A stretch of DNA of 64,000 nt. Source: Torreya grandis. Its lineage: Eukaryota; Streptophyta; Pinopsida; Cupressales; Taxaceae. Below are positions 35,400 through 48,130 of the stretch, piece by piece; within the stretch, counting starts at the first letter, position 1; each line of letters starts with the position of its first letter. The position numbers and the translations under genes were made by a program. The notes under the pieces were generated by a model. The model searched no databases. It worked only from the letters and a program-made list of their open reading frames with translations, and was not told the DNA's origin. The stretch lies in contig JARHVA010006305.1 in NCBI GenBank assembly GCA_037957365.1, positions 1 through 64,000 of the forward strand, in the 5' to 3' direction.

Positions 35400-36308
35400 T
35401 GACAGGACCTAAGTTCCCTAAAGCTCTAACACAACTTGTTAGATTTAAGAGCACACTTGATTACCAATGTATAAGCAATTGAACATGAAAAATTACATAG
35501 AAGCACAAGTAACTATCAATGAGAAACATCACAGAATATGAGAGGCAACACACAATTGTATTCAAATCATTACAAAAGGAAATTACAACAAATAGATCAC
35601 ACTCTTTCTTCCACTTTATGGGCTTACAGTAATCTTCCCTCAAGAGTAATCTTCTCTCAATACAGGTCACAACACATAGCTAACACAAGCTGTTGTTCAC
35701 CTCATTGTACGCCAGTACAATCGAGTACGAACCGGTACTCCAAGTAGATCTCACCATGATCTTGCTCCTTGATGTATTGTTCTCACCTTGGATCTTGCTC
35801 CCCCACAGATCTCCTTTCTGACCCTCACATACACACATCCCTGCAGACTAACCTGATCTTACTTATCACATGTAGATCTCCTCCATGATCTTGCAACACC
35901 CTGCAGACCAACCCTGATCTTACATACATGAAGAATCCTACTTGATTCTACCATGGGAAGAACTCTCCAAGTTCTACACTTAACAATACAGCCCATGAGT
36001 CTATTATATAGATCTCATGCATACAAAGATTAGACTTGCGGCTCAAGACTCAAACTAGTCTTTATCATGTAAACAACCTGTTTACTTAACTGACTATTTG
36101 TCAACAGTAGTTCTGGAACCGCATAGGTGACTGACGTCGGTCCCTGTCTAACTGGAGGTGACCGATGCCGGCCAACTACTGCTTAGGTCAATTTCCTTTT
36201 GCACTATCCACTGACTGACGTTGGTGATCCTGTCGACACCGGTGACTGTCATGCTCAGAAACCTCCATGTTTGCAGTAAGGTGAAGCTTTTAGCTCCACA
36301 CCCTAACA
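35400..36308 (-). mobile_element. Solo LTR (909 bp), target duplication GGAAG
   Basis: Sequence from TGACAGGACC to CACCCTAACA is flanked by perfect GGAAG copies (35395-35399 and 36309-36313). Removing it restores the integrase reading. It has TG...CA ends, no internal coding and no partner LTR. Minus orientation is likely because that strand begins TGTTAGGGTG and has a TATA box CTATATAATAG near 36000. CpG-containing stretches (36120-36240: GACGTCGG, GATGCCGG, GTCGACACCGG) contrast with the depleted surroundings. Short direct repeats CCCTGCAGAC lie near 35841 and 35910. Confidence 0.88.
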
Positions 36309-36313
36309 GGAAG

Positions 36314-37380
36314 TAGACACCAATCAGAAAGGACAACATCTTATAAGATCCTTAGGGCTATTTATTATTATCTTAAAATCTTCAAATGCTCCTCAACATG
36401 TGAGAGAATTTCATCAGTGTCATATATTCAACACTAAATAACCAAAAGAAGCCATGTCATTGAATCTAGTCATGATTGATAAACCTTTTTCTTAATGGGG
36501 ATTAAACTTTGTGGGGGTGATCAACCCTAATTCTTTAGAAGGACATAAATTTTGTCCTCACTACTTCTGATTACTACATAAGATGGATAGAATTAGTAGT
36601 AACCAAGCAATACAAGACTGAAGATTGATTAAGTTCTTGGAAGATAACATATGTACTAGATTTTGAACACTAGTATATCTAGTTTGTGATAATGGACCTA
36701 CCTTTATATCCATTAAGATGACTGAGTGGGCATATGATAACAACATTTTTCTCAAGTTTTTATTAATTCATTACCCCCAAGGTAATGGATTCTCTGAGTC
36801 AACTAATAAACATTTGATGAAAGTGATCAAGAAGTCTATTGCTGACAAACTAAGAACATGACATAAATTGCTCAAGTATGCTCTCTGAGCTGATAGAACC
36901 TGAGTGAAGAAATCTCTAAAGGCATCACCATTTCTACTTGTATGTGGTCAAAAACCTATATTTCCCATTACTCTCAATATGCCAACCTACAAGTTCATGC
37001 AAAAGTACATGGAAGAAGATCAAGAGTTTGATAACTCAATGCTACATAACATTATTCAAATGAAAGATACAAAATAAGAAGCTTTTGCCAATTTCAATAG
37101 ACATTAAACTCTAGTTAAGATATGGTTTGACAAATGTTCTAAAATTAAAGTATTCAAACAAAGAGACTTAGATATTATTTGGGATAAAATTTCTGAACCT
37201 AAGGGAAAACATGGAAAATTCACTCCCTTACAGATTAGTCCCTATCAAATTATTGAGGTTTAAGGAGACAACACCTTAAAACTTAAGGAGTTGTAGGGAG
37301 CAAAGTTTATGTTGCCAAAAAATGGACAATATCTCAAGCACTACTTCTCTACTACCTTACCTCAAGTCTACATGGAGTAA
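36314..37380 (+). pseudogene. Giant element integrase core and C-terminal domain
   Basis: Continues RHQSERTTSYKILRA (family GHFSEKTTAFKILRAGYYW), then cysteine-loop relics. The core starts WGLNFVGVINPNS (about 36497), the first catalytic Asp now Asn. The second Asp is kept in CDNGPTFISI (about 36687), and HYPQGNGFSESTNKHLMKV (about 36768-36825) keeps the Glu. It then has ADRT and KASPFLLVCG (about 36885-36945), and the C-terminal DNTLKLKEL (about 37268). The last recognisable codons are near 37380 (LPQVYME). Stops and one catalytic substitution show it is dead. Confidence 0.9.
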
Positions 37381-38425
37381 CTTGTAAGAATAGTTAGAGT
37401 TAGTGTAGCTAGGCTTATATTAGTTTTCTTTCTTATTACTTGTTTGTACATAATTCATGTAAATATTTATTTGCTTCTTGTTTGTTTGCTTATGTGTTTC
37501 CTTTCCTTTGCCTTGTTCCCTAATTTTAATAAGTATTTTTTAAGACAATTTTAGCCCCAATACATGTAGTTTCTCAAAGTTTAACAAATTAGGAATGTAG
37601 GTATGAACCTCAACCATTATTTGACCATGGATTCTAGAAATTTGAGATTGATGTTATAGCTTTGATAAATTGGTAATGATTGGTATCTAGATTAATTTTT
37701 CCTTAAAATCTTACACCCTGTTCTGATCAAATTTTAGTTCTAATAAGAATTGCACATGTTGAGTGAAATTTTGAATTACTAGAAAAAAATCATGTTAACA
37801 CTTAAAGAACATTATTGTCTAAGATGAAGTTTATGACCAAGGATGATTGGCTTAAGATCAAACATTTGAAAAAATCCCAAAACCTAGATAATTATGGTTC
37901 CCAATATTTATTATAAAGCTAAATAAACATGAAAAAATACAAAAAATAAGAGCTTTGTTGAAAATCCAAAATCATTCTAAGCAAAGGTGATTTAGGTAAC
38001 CTCCACCAGGGCTATGGATGCCTAGCTGACAGTAGATCAAAGCCTATAATGGAGCCAAATGTATCTCCACCAGGGGATATAGATGCCTCATTGGTAGCAA
38101 AGTAATGCCCAAGCATTCCTTTTTATAAATCATGATTCTTAATGAACATATAAATATGTTTTAAGTCAGTGTTAATGATGAAGGTCATAAAATCTGGAAT
38201 TTATTCTCTAAATCCCATGGCAATCAGTTAAGGAATCAAAAGACACACACAACATGACTAAGTTTTGATATTTAAGCCTAATTCTACATGTACAAGACTT
38301 GTCTTAATAATGAGTTATTCTTAATAATGGTACCTAATCATATGGAATGGTTAGCCTAGTTATTAGTTCAAACCAAAGTCTCTGAGTTCTAAAATTTTAC
38401 AATATTTATCCTAGAATTTGGCATT
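37381..38425 (+). other. Giant element 3' untranslated segment
   Basis: About 1.05 kb between integrase and the 3' LTR without a supported ORF. Two copies of CTCCACCAGGG(G)..TATGGATGCCT-like sequence lie about 70 bp apart (near 38001 and 38073). No clear purine tract is seen directly before the LTR. Confidence 0.55.
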
Positions 38426-40316
38426 TATTAAGGTGAAATCCCCCCATTTTAAAAAAATGAGAACCCTTGTTCAATTTTACAAATTGTGTTATAAATTTAC
38501 ATTCAAACTAATCAAGCTTACCTTATTAAATATCATGTTTTTTTTAGATTTCATTGGCATGTCAACATAGGATTTCATTTGACTTGATCTAACATTGCTA
38601 ATGTTTAATTTTTATGTATCCATGTGCAGGTTTAATGGAGTCCCAATGATGTGAAGACTATTTAGGGTTTTGTACCTTAATGCTAATTTTACCCTTTATT
38701 TGGACTAACCATTGGTATCTTATTATCTAATTGAATATATGTTTAAATCATGTAAAAAACCTAGTCTAATATGTTTTAGCCTAGGTCTTTTGAATTAGAT
38801 TAAAATTTGTGCATGTCAAATTTGCATGACAACATTTTATCATGTCTTAGACTTAGCTTAATTTTTTTATCCTAATATTCTAATTGTGTTTATCAACATG
38901 ACCAAAACCTTAGTCTAAAAATTTTATGCTAAGACCTTTATACCCTGAGACCACACTGGGTTTATTTTATTGTTCTCATAAACTAACTAAGCACAGGGAC
39001 ACTTTATTGTATTTCAAGCTTAGTGTAAAGTTCTATCCTAAGTCCTAATTATATTTATCAATAAAATTAAGGCTTTATACTAAAAAATTTTCCTAAGTAT
39101 ATTTATATTACCTGAGCCCTAATCTAGTTTATTTTCACTACCCATAAAATGGATCAATGTGAGTATGACAAGTGGTGAAATCTTGAATCTTAACAGGGAA
39201 ATATATGATACATGAGCACTCACCCAGGCCAAAATGTCAAAGAAATCATATCAATCATGAGATTGATAAGTGTCACCACCTCAAAGGTATCTTGAAGATC
39301 TTATGGTGAGTGAATAGTCAATAAGTCAAGCATCTTATAAAGGAAGCAGGGCAACTAGTCACATTTAACCTTCTAGATTGAGATCAATAGAGCAAATTGA
39401 AGTGTATATCAAATATATAATGATGTGAGGCAAATTCAACATGTCAAAAAAGTCCCAGAAAGAATGATATGATGACAAATGTCATCATCATGGTAACTAT
39501 TCATAAGATCAATGGTACATGCAGATTAGGTTTAACAACAGATGGATCATAATCAATGGTATGCATTGATCCACTAAAATAATATCCAATGATGCAAGAT
39601 GATGCTAAATTTTCAAATAGCTCATTATAAGTGTGGCATTGACACATGTCATATTCATGATAAATTAAATAAAGATCAACCAATGGTGTTCAACGTCTCA
39701 GATAGAGATCTAATAGTGAGTGAAGATTTTACAATTCAATGAGTGCAAATTGAGTGAGAGGATACCACATTGTGAAAAGGTATTAAGCAATGTCATTAGT
39801 TCACAAGAAGCATAGAAGTCCTACAGAGATACCAAGTAACATGATCTTGAATGCCTATGCCAAAGATCAATGGTCTATGATAAGTCAAGGCTAAAGGACT
39901 TGGTCGAAGATCAATGGAGCATGTTTAATCAAGCTTAGAGAAATAATGATAAAGTGACATGTGTCCAAAAAATTAAAAATGGTCACATTTCAAAATTAAT
40001 GATCAATTTGACATGGTGGAGCCACATAAGTAAGACAAGTTAGTTCAAAAGATATTGTGGACCCATAGACATGAAAGGTACAAATGCATGATCCAAGCAA
40101 ATCTAAGGCACATAAACTCATTGATTGAACTCAATTACCTCCATTGAAGCTCTGTATAAATCTCTAAGAAATCCCAAAGTGTATGAAATCCCTAGTTTAT
40201 CCTTATTTTTCATTATGATCAAACTGAGGAAAATTGAATTATTATCTACACAAAGCTAATTCAATCAAGAACTGAATTGCATCCTACTAGTGAGAAATTT
40301 TATAAAATTCATAGCA

Positions 40317-43300
40317 ATGATGGCTCAAAAGAATGTTTCAAAGGAAGATGTGGAACTATACTTGTCAACAAATGTTAAAGGTCATATTTTCAAGGATATC
40401 GAGTTCATCACCCTTGCATTAAACACAAAAGATAATAATTGGTTGAAATTGTTTTGGATGATTGAGAATCAACCAACCATCAAAGGAAAGATGATAATAA
40501 TCTCTAAGCAAAGAGGTTATATGAAGGCATTTTTGCAATTCAAATGATTAGTATCTATTATGAAGTAGTGAAGCCTAAGGTACTCCATTGCATTGGCATT
40601 TTTGCTGCCATTTTCAAGGAAACTAAGATAAATAAGGGCATGATAATTAATGAACATAATCTTAGAAAATTTTCTTAAAACTATATTAATGAATTTGAGT
40701 CATATTAAAAATTGTCCAAACCCCAAATTGACTAGCCTTTATCAATTCTTGGGCCAAAGAAAATAATTTGATGGACACCCTTGCCAGTGGCTAGATTTTG
40801 GAAACCGAGTTTTTTAGACCTTAACAAGAACATTCCTATCAGGTAATTCAAACCTAGAATTAGGATGATAATAAAAATGTTGACTAGATTATGTGGGGAT
40901 GTAACCACAACTTATGTAAATCTAGTCTGGGTGCCCGTAGTCTACCTTATAGTTAAAAAAGCAATTGTCCCCCCTCTAGCTGAGATAATTAGAATATCCT
41001 TGAGTAGACAAGTATTTTTAATTAGGCATAAGAAGAAAACCTAGTTTTTCATGATGTCATATCTCTTAAAAGCCTTTTACTCAAAAACAAAGATCTCAAA
41101 TCAAAAGGAATGGTCACAAAATGGAACACAAATAGTTTCACAATTATATTATAAGTTGCACATCTTTTAGTTTAGGGACCACATTCAATTTATTTATGAC
41201 TATGTCTACCTTGCCTTGTGTGAAGCCATAATTGGCATTCTAATGATAAGAATTAGCCCATTGATCAAAAATTCTATTAAAGCTATGGGGGATATAAAGC
41301 TATATCTAGATTTCACTATTATGAGAGTTGAGGGAACTCAAAGTTCTCCTCTCAAGCTATATGTTCATGTCCTTAATAAGTTATTTTAGTAAGAGGTTGA
41401 ATACCAACTATTCCATGACATAAATGGTCTCTACAAGACCAAAAGAAATGGAATCCTTCACAACATCCCAATAACAATTAGAAATATTATGTTTAGATAG
41501 TGGGATAATATTAAATCTACATCAAAACATAGATCATTGTTCAACCTATAAATTAATGAGCTAAAGTTATGGGATCCTTATGGGAAAGTTATAGAGAATT
41601 TATAAAACAAAGGAATTCCAAATGTGCCCTATGATCATGAGCCTGGTGCCTTTGATCCCATTTACACCAAACCATCCTCTTATTTTAAAGTCATAAGGAG
41701 ATTTAAATAACATAGCTTAAGGCCTGAGTCTATGCTATAAATAAATCAAAAGGTGGATGATAGGTGTTAATTGGGCCCAAGACAATTCCATCTGATTAGT
41801 GGTGAACCTTCTAGACCACCACTTTTTAGTACATAGATAGAGACACAAAATCTTGAATAGGGGAAGCCAAAGTCAAGTGAGACTATTTCTACTTCATCAA
41901 CTCTAGAACCTTCTATAGTAGTAGAACATGAATTACATCAAGAAGAAGTTTATATGATAGTCATACACCCTTAATAGTTTATTGAGGATGTATTGAAGAT
42001 TTTATCTATAACATACATGGATTTAGATGATGAAGAAGCCTAGATTGAGGAAACAAAGGAAGAGAAAGGGAAATAAGTAGCACTGGACTTAGTTCCGATT
42101 GAAACCCTTAAGAGGAAGACTGAGTTGGCCCTTGTTCTCAAATCAAAAAGACCCAAAATGACTTTCACTACTTCTCTAAGTGAAGCTAATCTATTCTGTG
42201 AATAAAATTTGTTTTTTGGTCCACCCATTCCAGAATGGTTCTTGTATGAACCTAGATTTTAGAAAGTGCCTACTATATATCACCCTTGGTTTATAATGTA
42301 ATCCATTAATATTCCTATGCATGAAGATATTAATCCATGGATAATTATTTTACATGAAGAGGAGGTTAGAAGACTAGCTACACCAGATGACAAAGCAATT
42401 TCATCACAATTGGAGGTCCCATACCCATAGGTGACTCAATCCATAGTTAGATTCAAATTTAACCCAAAGATTATTGGCTTTCTAAGGGTAATTAAGAAAA
42501 ATATCATGGTAGGTGGTGAGGAGATCATATATCAAAGGGTAGATCCATTGACCAATTTGACTCAAAAATAAGGATAGAGGTATGGAAAAGATCCTATCTT
42601 TGAAGAATATCCCTTAGAGTTATCCCAACTTCAATTAGAATAGTTGCAAATTGTCATCAAGGACTGGCAATAGCATAAGAAGTACTTGGAAGAGTAGGTT
42701 ATCTTGTCTATTCTAAAAGCTATGGTTAATATGTTTGAATTTACTTTATATGATATGTTCAAATCATTAAAATAAATGAGGTCCAGATAGGATGTAGTGA
42801 GAAACCAAGATACATTGGCCAACAACCCATTAGCTTAGTGGCAAGATTCATATGGCAAGGTGAAGGACTTGGTCACTATTTTGATAGAAGATCAAATTCC
42901 TAATTTTAAGATAGTTAGCCTAACCCACTTGAACATGGATATGGTTGTATTGATAGAGAAGATCAAGAGTTTGAGTAAATGGTCGAAGAGTCTAGAGTAT
43001 ATTCATAAGGATGGCAAATAATTAGATGTCAAAATGAGGGATATATTATGGAGCAAGATCATAGACCCAACTACACTCATCCCTATTGGTCTAATCACTA
43101 ATGAGGAATTCAAACTTAGCTCTACTCAAGCTATTTAGGAGGTAAGAAATCAAAGCCAAAGAAGGATAGGGGTTGACAATAGTAGGATCTTAGACATGAT
43201 CCTAAATGCAGAGGAGAATATTAGTGAATCCAAAAGCATTAGAGAAGCACTAGATAGAGATGACAGGGATTAAAAGACTTGTAAAATCAATAAAATGAGT

Positions 43301-43440
43301 TTTTCATGAAACCCATCATCAACCTAAAGCTAATTGATGAACAACATGAAAAGGTAATGCAGATTCTATAGTAGAAACAAGGAACCATAACAACAAAGGA
43401 GTTTGAAAGTCAAATTAGTTGACTTATGTATATTCTTTTG
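40317..43440 (+). pseudogene. LTR-borne ORF, unknown product, 3' LTR copy
   Basis: Same frame as 8858-11965. ATG 40317 or 40320 gives MMAQKNVSKEDVELYLSTNV, open to 40547 (NNWLKLFWMIENQPTIKG). Later landmarks are GDVTTTYVNLVWVPVVYLIV (about 40894-40955), NVPYDHEPGAFDPIYTKPSS (about 41620-41680), EVRNQSQRRIGVDNSRILDM (about 43140-43200). A frameshift lies near 43270. Stops sit mostly where the other copy has Gln or another codon, so the two decayed independently. In a genomic RNA this copy would be the last ORF, after integrase. Confidence 0.7.
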
Positions 43441-43635
43441 TAGCTTGACATGTATAACATTTTAAAAAGAGAATATTATTTTTTTAAAGACATGTGCAAC
43501 TTGTAAAGCACATCACCTATATGTCAGTCCATTAGAAGATGTCATATTTCTTTAACATTATAGAAAGGACAACAATCTATGACACTTGTACAATTATAAT
43601 TTGACATGACTAACTGACATACCTCGTTAGTTTTC

Positions 43636-43644
43636 TATATAAGG
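43636..43644 (+). promoter_or_regulatory. TATA box of 3' LTR
   Basis: TATATAAGG about 200 bp after the LTR ORF, conserved with 12156-12165. Confidence 0.5.
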
Positions 43645-44447
43645 GGTATTATCATTTGTGCAATTTTGGAGAAATTAATACAATTAGAGAAATTTGAAAG
43701 TATTGTCTCATTTTGTTTGTGTGATTGGCATTATGGTTGCTCTCTCACTTGTCTAGTATAAAATTTAGATCTGAAATGTTCTTATGGATTCTTGATGTGC
43801 ACCTTTTAAATTTAGAGTTGTCAATTTGTACTAATACTATATTGATTGAAGGATCTTTAATACATTTCATTTTTTTTCTTTGCTTTTAGATGTCTTTATG
43901 ATATTTGTTTTCAATAGTGAATATTTAAAGTGAATCTAGTTCTTATTTGCATGATTGCTACATTCCTAAGAAGTTTGTCTGATGTGTGATGTAATTTGAG
44001 CTAAAGCTATTTCATGTCACATATTGGTTTTAAGTGTATGTTTAGATCAAATCTGAACTTTGTCATAATGTTTGGATCAAAGATCAGTAACATTTTCTTC
44101 ACTACCCTACCCTTCCTTTTGCTTATTTTTTTATCAACTCACTTTAGATTAGCTTCCATTGTGAATATCCATCTTAGATTAGAATTTAGATTTAGAATTT
44201 GAGCATAATTCACTTCACTTAGTTTAGATCACTTTCATTTTCATAAGTTAGCTATTAGGCCATGGTTGCTTTTAACAACCAAACATTATAATTTTTTTGA
44301 AATAGTTCATGTGTTCTATTGTTATTCCACCAAAGATATCAAGAATATCACACCCTGTAACTCATGTAATGGATTATTTGATTCCAAAAATGATAAGTGT
44401 TTCTTAATCACTTAGAACTACCCGTGATACACTTTCAGGCATCAACA

Positions 44448-46690
44448 TAATGCTCTCTAAATTATTTCTTCATTTATCTAGAATGTTTGTGAATGCTCAA
44501 TAAATCATTATGAAATAAACACTATATGATATTTCATATATATTAAAAATTCCTAAACATACTAAGATTCATGTGTATTTATAGATGACTTGAATTAAAA
44601 TTAGTACCCTGTTGGCATGTAAAACCAATATAAAATAATCAAATCGGTGAATAACATGGAAACACAAACCCCTAGGGTTCTCTAATGGACCAAAACACTC
44701 AAATCCCCAAGAAATATACACAATACTATTTTGGATCCTAGAAACATATTGAGTATGTTTTAGGGGGACCACTAGAAGTAGGATGAGAGAGAAAAAGGTG
44801 GGGGACAACAAAAATGAAAAAGAATTCCAATATTGAATAATTTGGATAAATAATAAACAAATACATAGGTACCCTAGAATAATATAATTTAATGACTCAT
44901 AAATGCCTATGAATTATTTTTAGGTGTCTATGCTATGGCATACACCAGACAAATGACATAACATTCCATAAATAAGTAACGACCATGTCAAATTTTTCAT
45001 CAAATCTAAAATGAACTAAGGGAAAGTACCCAATACATAAGGATGGACCAATATTGGTAATAGCTCATGAGAGAGAAAAAACTCAATACTAAAACAAGCT
45101 ATAATGAAAAGTAGCTATATAATCTACATGTTATTGTATAAACTTTACCTAGTATTAGTATAAAGTATCCAATCACATCATGACACATCACATTTAAAAC
45201 TGCTAGGTACCTAGTGTATATTTTAAGGACCAACCTATTTTTTATTGCATTTCAAGTTTTCTTTTTTAAACCAATTCAAAATGTGGATTTTCATCCAATT
45301 ACATACCAAACTAAATATATATTAAAAACATGTTCAAATTTCAAATATACATATTCCACAAATCAATTGGTCAATCTACACTATTTATTAAGCACCCAAC
45401 ATACAGTTCTCAAGTAACATGTGGTTGATGGGCATTGACTGTCAATCATGAGTATTGAATATAGGTGTGATTAAAAATTACAAATAATGGTGGATATATA
45501 ATCTAGATTAAACTAGAAAAAAATGTATTTCCATCACATTTTTAAAATGTAATTAGATGCATACCATGATATACAAAAAATGAACATCATCGTAGGTTAA
45601 AAATTTATGACCAAAATTCCATTTACTTTGATTAGAGTAACCTTCTTCCTCACCTCCACATTTATCATTATTTTTTTTTTCTTTTGATGGCAAGAGAGGA
45701 AGGGAAGTGGATATTTCCAACTTGAAAAAAAATAGTTATGTGTTTCTATACTTAAAAAATATGCCTACTCTAAATTATACATGTAAAATATAGTAATTAA
45801 TTTCTCAATAAAACATGTAAGGATTTATAAGGATATTATCAATTTATATCATTGTCATTTTCTTCCTTAATGGTGTGTTTCAACTCTTATCAATTTAACA
45901 TTTGTATGGTTTTAGGAAGATAAGAAGAATACTATATAATATTTTATCTAAGTTGATCAATCATATCCTCATTAATATTATTATCACATATATCATAAAT
46001 ATTGTAATCATTCACATCATTCATTTTTTACATATATTTTTCATTCACATCACAAAACTACATAAATTAAGTTATGCAAGAGCACAAACTATGGAATAAA
46101 CAAACACAAACCTTAACTAAAAAGGCACTAAAAATTACAATTGAAATAATAAAGATAGTAAACCCAATGGGGAATGAGGTCATAATACCCTTAGTTGAAT
46201 TTTTTTTATGGCTAGGTTCACCTAATTTTGAAAAGTGAATGCATATATGAGGAATGTACACGAAAAATATAATAGCTAGGCTTATCTAATGAAATAATCA
46301 TAATTCAACATAAGATTATAAAATTAGGCCCCAAAGGGATGTTATTTTTAAAACCATATGTTGTGGCATTCAAATAATGGAGGGGTTCACCCAAAAAAAT
46401 AAACTATTTATGGTTTAGGTAAAAATACATGTGCTCAAACAACTAAAAAATGGCACAAGCAATATATAATATATGACAATAACAAAAAAATAAAATATTA
46501 AATACACCTTAAAGTAAAAACTAAATCCAAGAAAAAAAAACTAATAAGTAGGACAAATGAGTGAATAAATATGAAAACATACACATCTAGTTACTATTCT
46601 AAAAATTTGGCAATCAAAATCGGAGGGATTTCCCTACTACCCTACAAAATTTATTGTCAACTTTCATTGGGAAAGAATTGACATTTCAAC
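44448..46690. other. AT-rich flank, no gene seen
   Basis: Apart from the target duplication TAATG at its start, I see no coding frame with family resemblance, no LTR and no RNA gene. Short ORFs (for example 44569-44811 minus) look like chance. Confidence 0.5.
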
Positions 46691-47358
46691 ATTGCTTTAT
46701 GGGTTTAAATTAGTAGGTCACCTAATGTGTACCACCTACTATCACTAAAAATGTCCCCTACTTAGTTTCAAGTTATGTAATTTTTGAGGTAGGAGTGTTG
46801 GTAGATGACAAGTAGGGTTGTGTGTTTGTTTTTCCAAATTGGTGGCCTCTAATTTTTAAATTTATCTTATCTTTTATATTTTATCTAATTTTCCACAAGT
46901 AAATGTAAGAGTAATATAAATTGTAATGTTATATTACTTAATCAACCTTATCAATGAGTTGTAGCTATATGCACCTAAAATCAATCACTTCATTACAGTC
47001 AACTAATAATCCTATTTGTTGAATTCATATAGAGATTGAAATCATACTATAGTAGCTACATATCCTACATGCTTGTAATTAGATTCAATGTAGTTCTCTT
47101 ATACACATGACTGGAATTGTGAAAAAGTCATTTTGTCTTCTCTCCCTGAGTGAAGTGCAACTAGATGAACATTCATATAATCTTATTTTGGTTCAATATC
47201 TAATTAAAACATTTTTAAATTCTTTAAGAGTATAAATATATTAATTTAGATTGTTCTTAGACTTTTGAATCCTCTTGATGTTCATTGATACTTGTTATTC
47301 AATTTATTCTAGGAGTATATATATATATATACATACACATATCTATGTATCTATATAC

Positions 47359-47449
<91 letters not shown>

Positions 47450-47671
47450 CACACACACACACAAACACATACATATGTATGTGTACATTTTTATAGATTT
47501 ATATGTGTGTGTGTACACACACATATGTATATATATGTGTATATATGTATACAAATGTACACACATATATGTATATGTATACATACACACACATGCACAT
47601 ATGTGTGTGTGTACACATACATATGTATATACACACATATGTATGTGCATGCATACGTGCATGTGCACATA

Positions 47672-47712
<41 letters not shown>

Positions 47713-47858
47713 ATATATGTATATATATGTTTGTGTGTGTACATGCATGCATATATGTGTGTGTGTGTGTGTGTGACATATATATACATATATACATATA
47801 TATGTATATATATGTATATGTATATGTATATGTATATATATGTATATGTATATATACA

Positions 47859-47902
<44 letters not shown>

Positions 47903-48090
47903 CATATATATATATATATGTATGTATGTATATATTTATATATATGCATGTATGTGTGTGTGTGTATGTATGTATGTATCTATGTATATGTATATGTGTA
48001 TATATATATATATACACATACATACATACATACATGTGTGTGTGTGTGTGTGTGTGTACATTTGTAGACATATATACATATGTGTGTACA

Positions 48091-48130
<40 letters not shown>

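Larger units (their letters stand above)
6953..44447 (+). mobile_element. Giant Tat-like Ty3/gypsy LTR retrotransposon with ORF-bearing 6 kb LTRs, heavily nested
   Basis: Two diverged direct repeats of about 6.0 kb (6953-13003 and 38426-44447) flank gag, protease, an extra RNase H, reverse transcriptase, RNase H and integrase, all on +. The repeats start as CGTTGAGG and TATTAAGG (both derivable from TGTTGAGG) and end in GGCATCAACA, so the termini are short inverted repeats. Flanks are GAATG (6948-6952) and TAATG (44448-44452), an imperfect 5-bp target duplication. Subtracting the copia insertion and the solo LTR leaves about 7.3 kb of internal sequence and about 19.4 kb in total. I could not find a convincing primer binding site after 13003 or a purine tract before 38426; both may be eroded. 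Confidence 0.85.
38426..44447 (+). repeat. 3' LTR of giant Ty3/gypsy element (6022 bp)
   Basis: Begins TATTAAGG (from TGTTGAGG by two G-to-A changes), ends GGCATCAACA, followed by TAATG. It aligns with 6953-13003 end to end. Its U3 carries the second copy of the LTR ORF, and TATATAAGG lies at 43636-43644. Confidence 0.85.

Noticed and set aside
44569..44811. 80-codon minus-strand hydrophobic ORF
   Set aside because: No start context, homologue or copy; AT-rich sequence often gives such Leu/Ile/Phe-rich frames.
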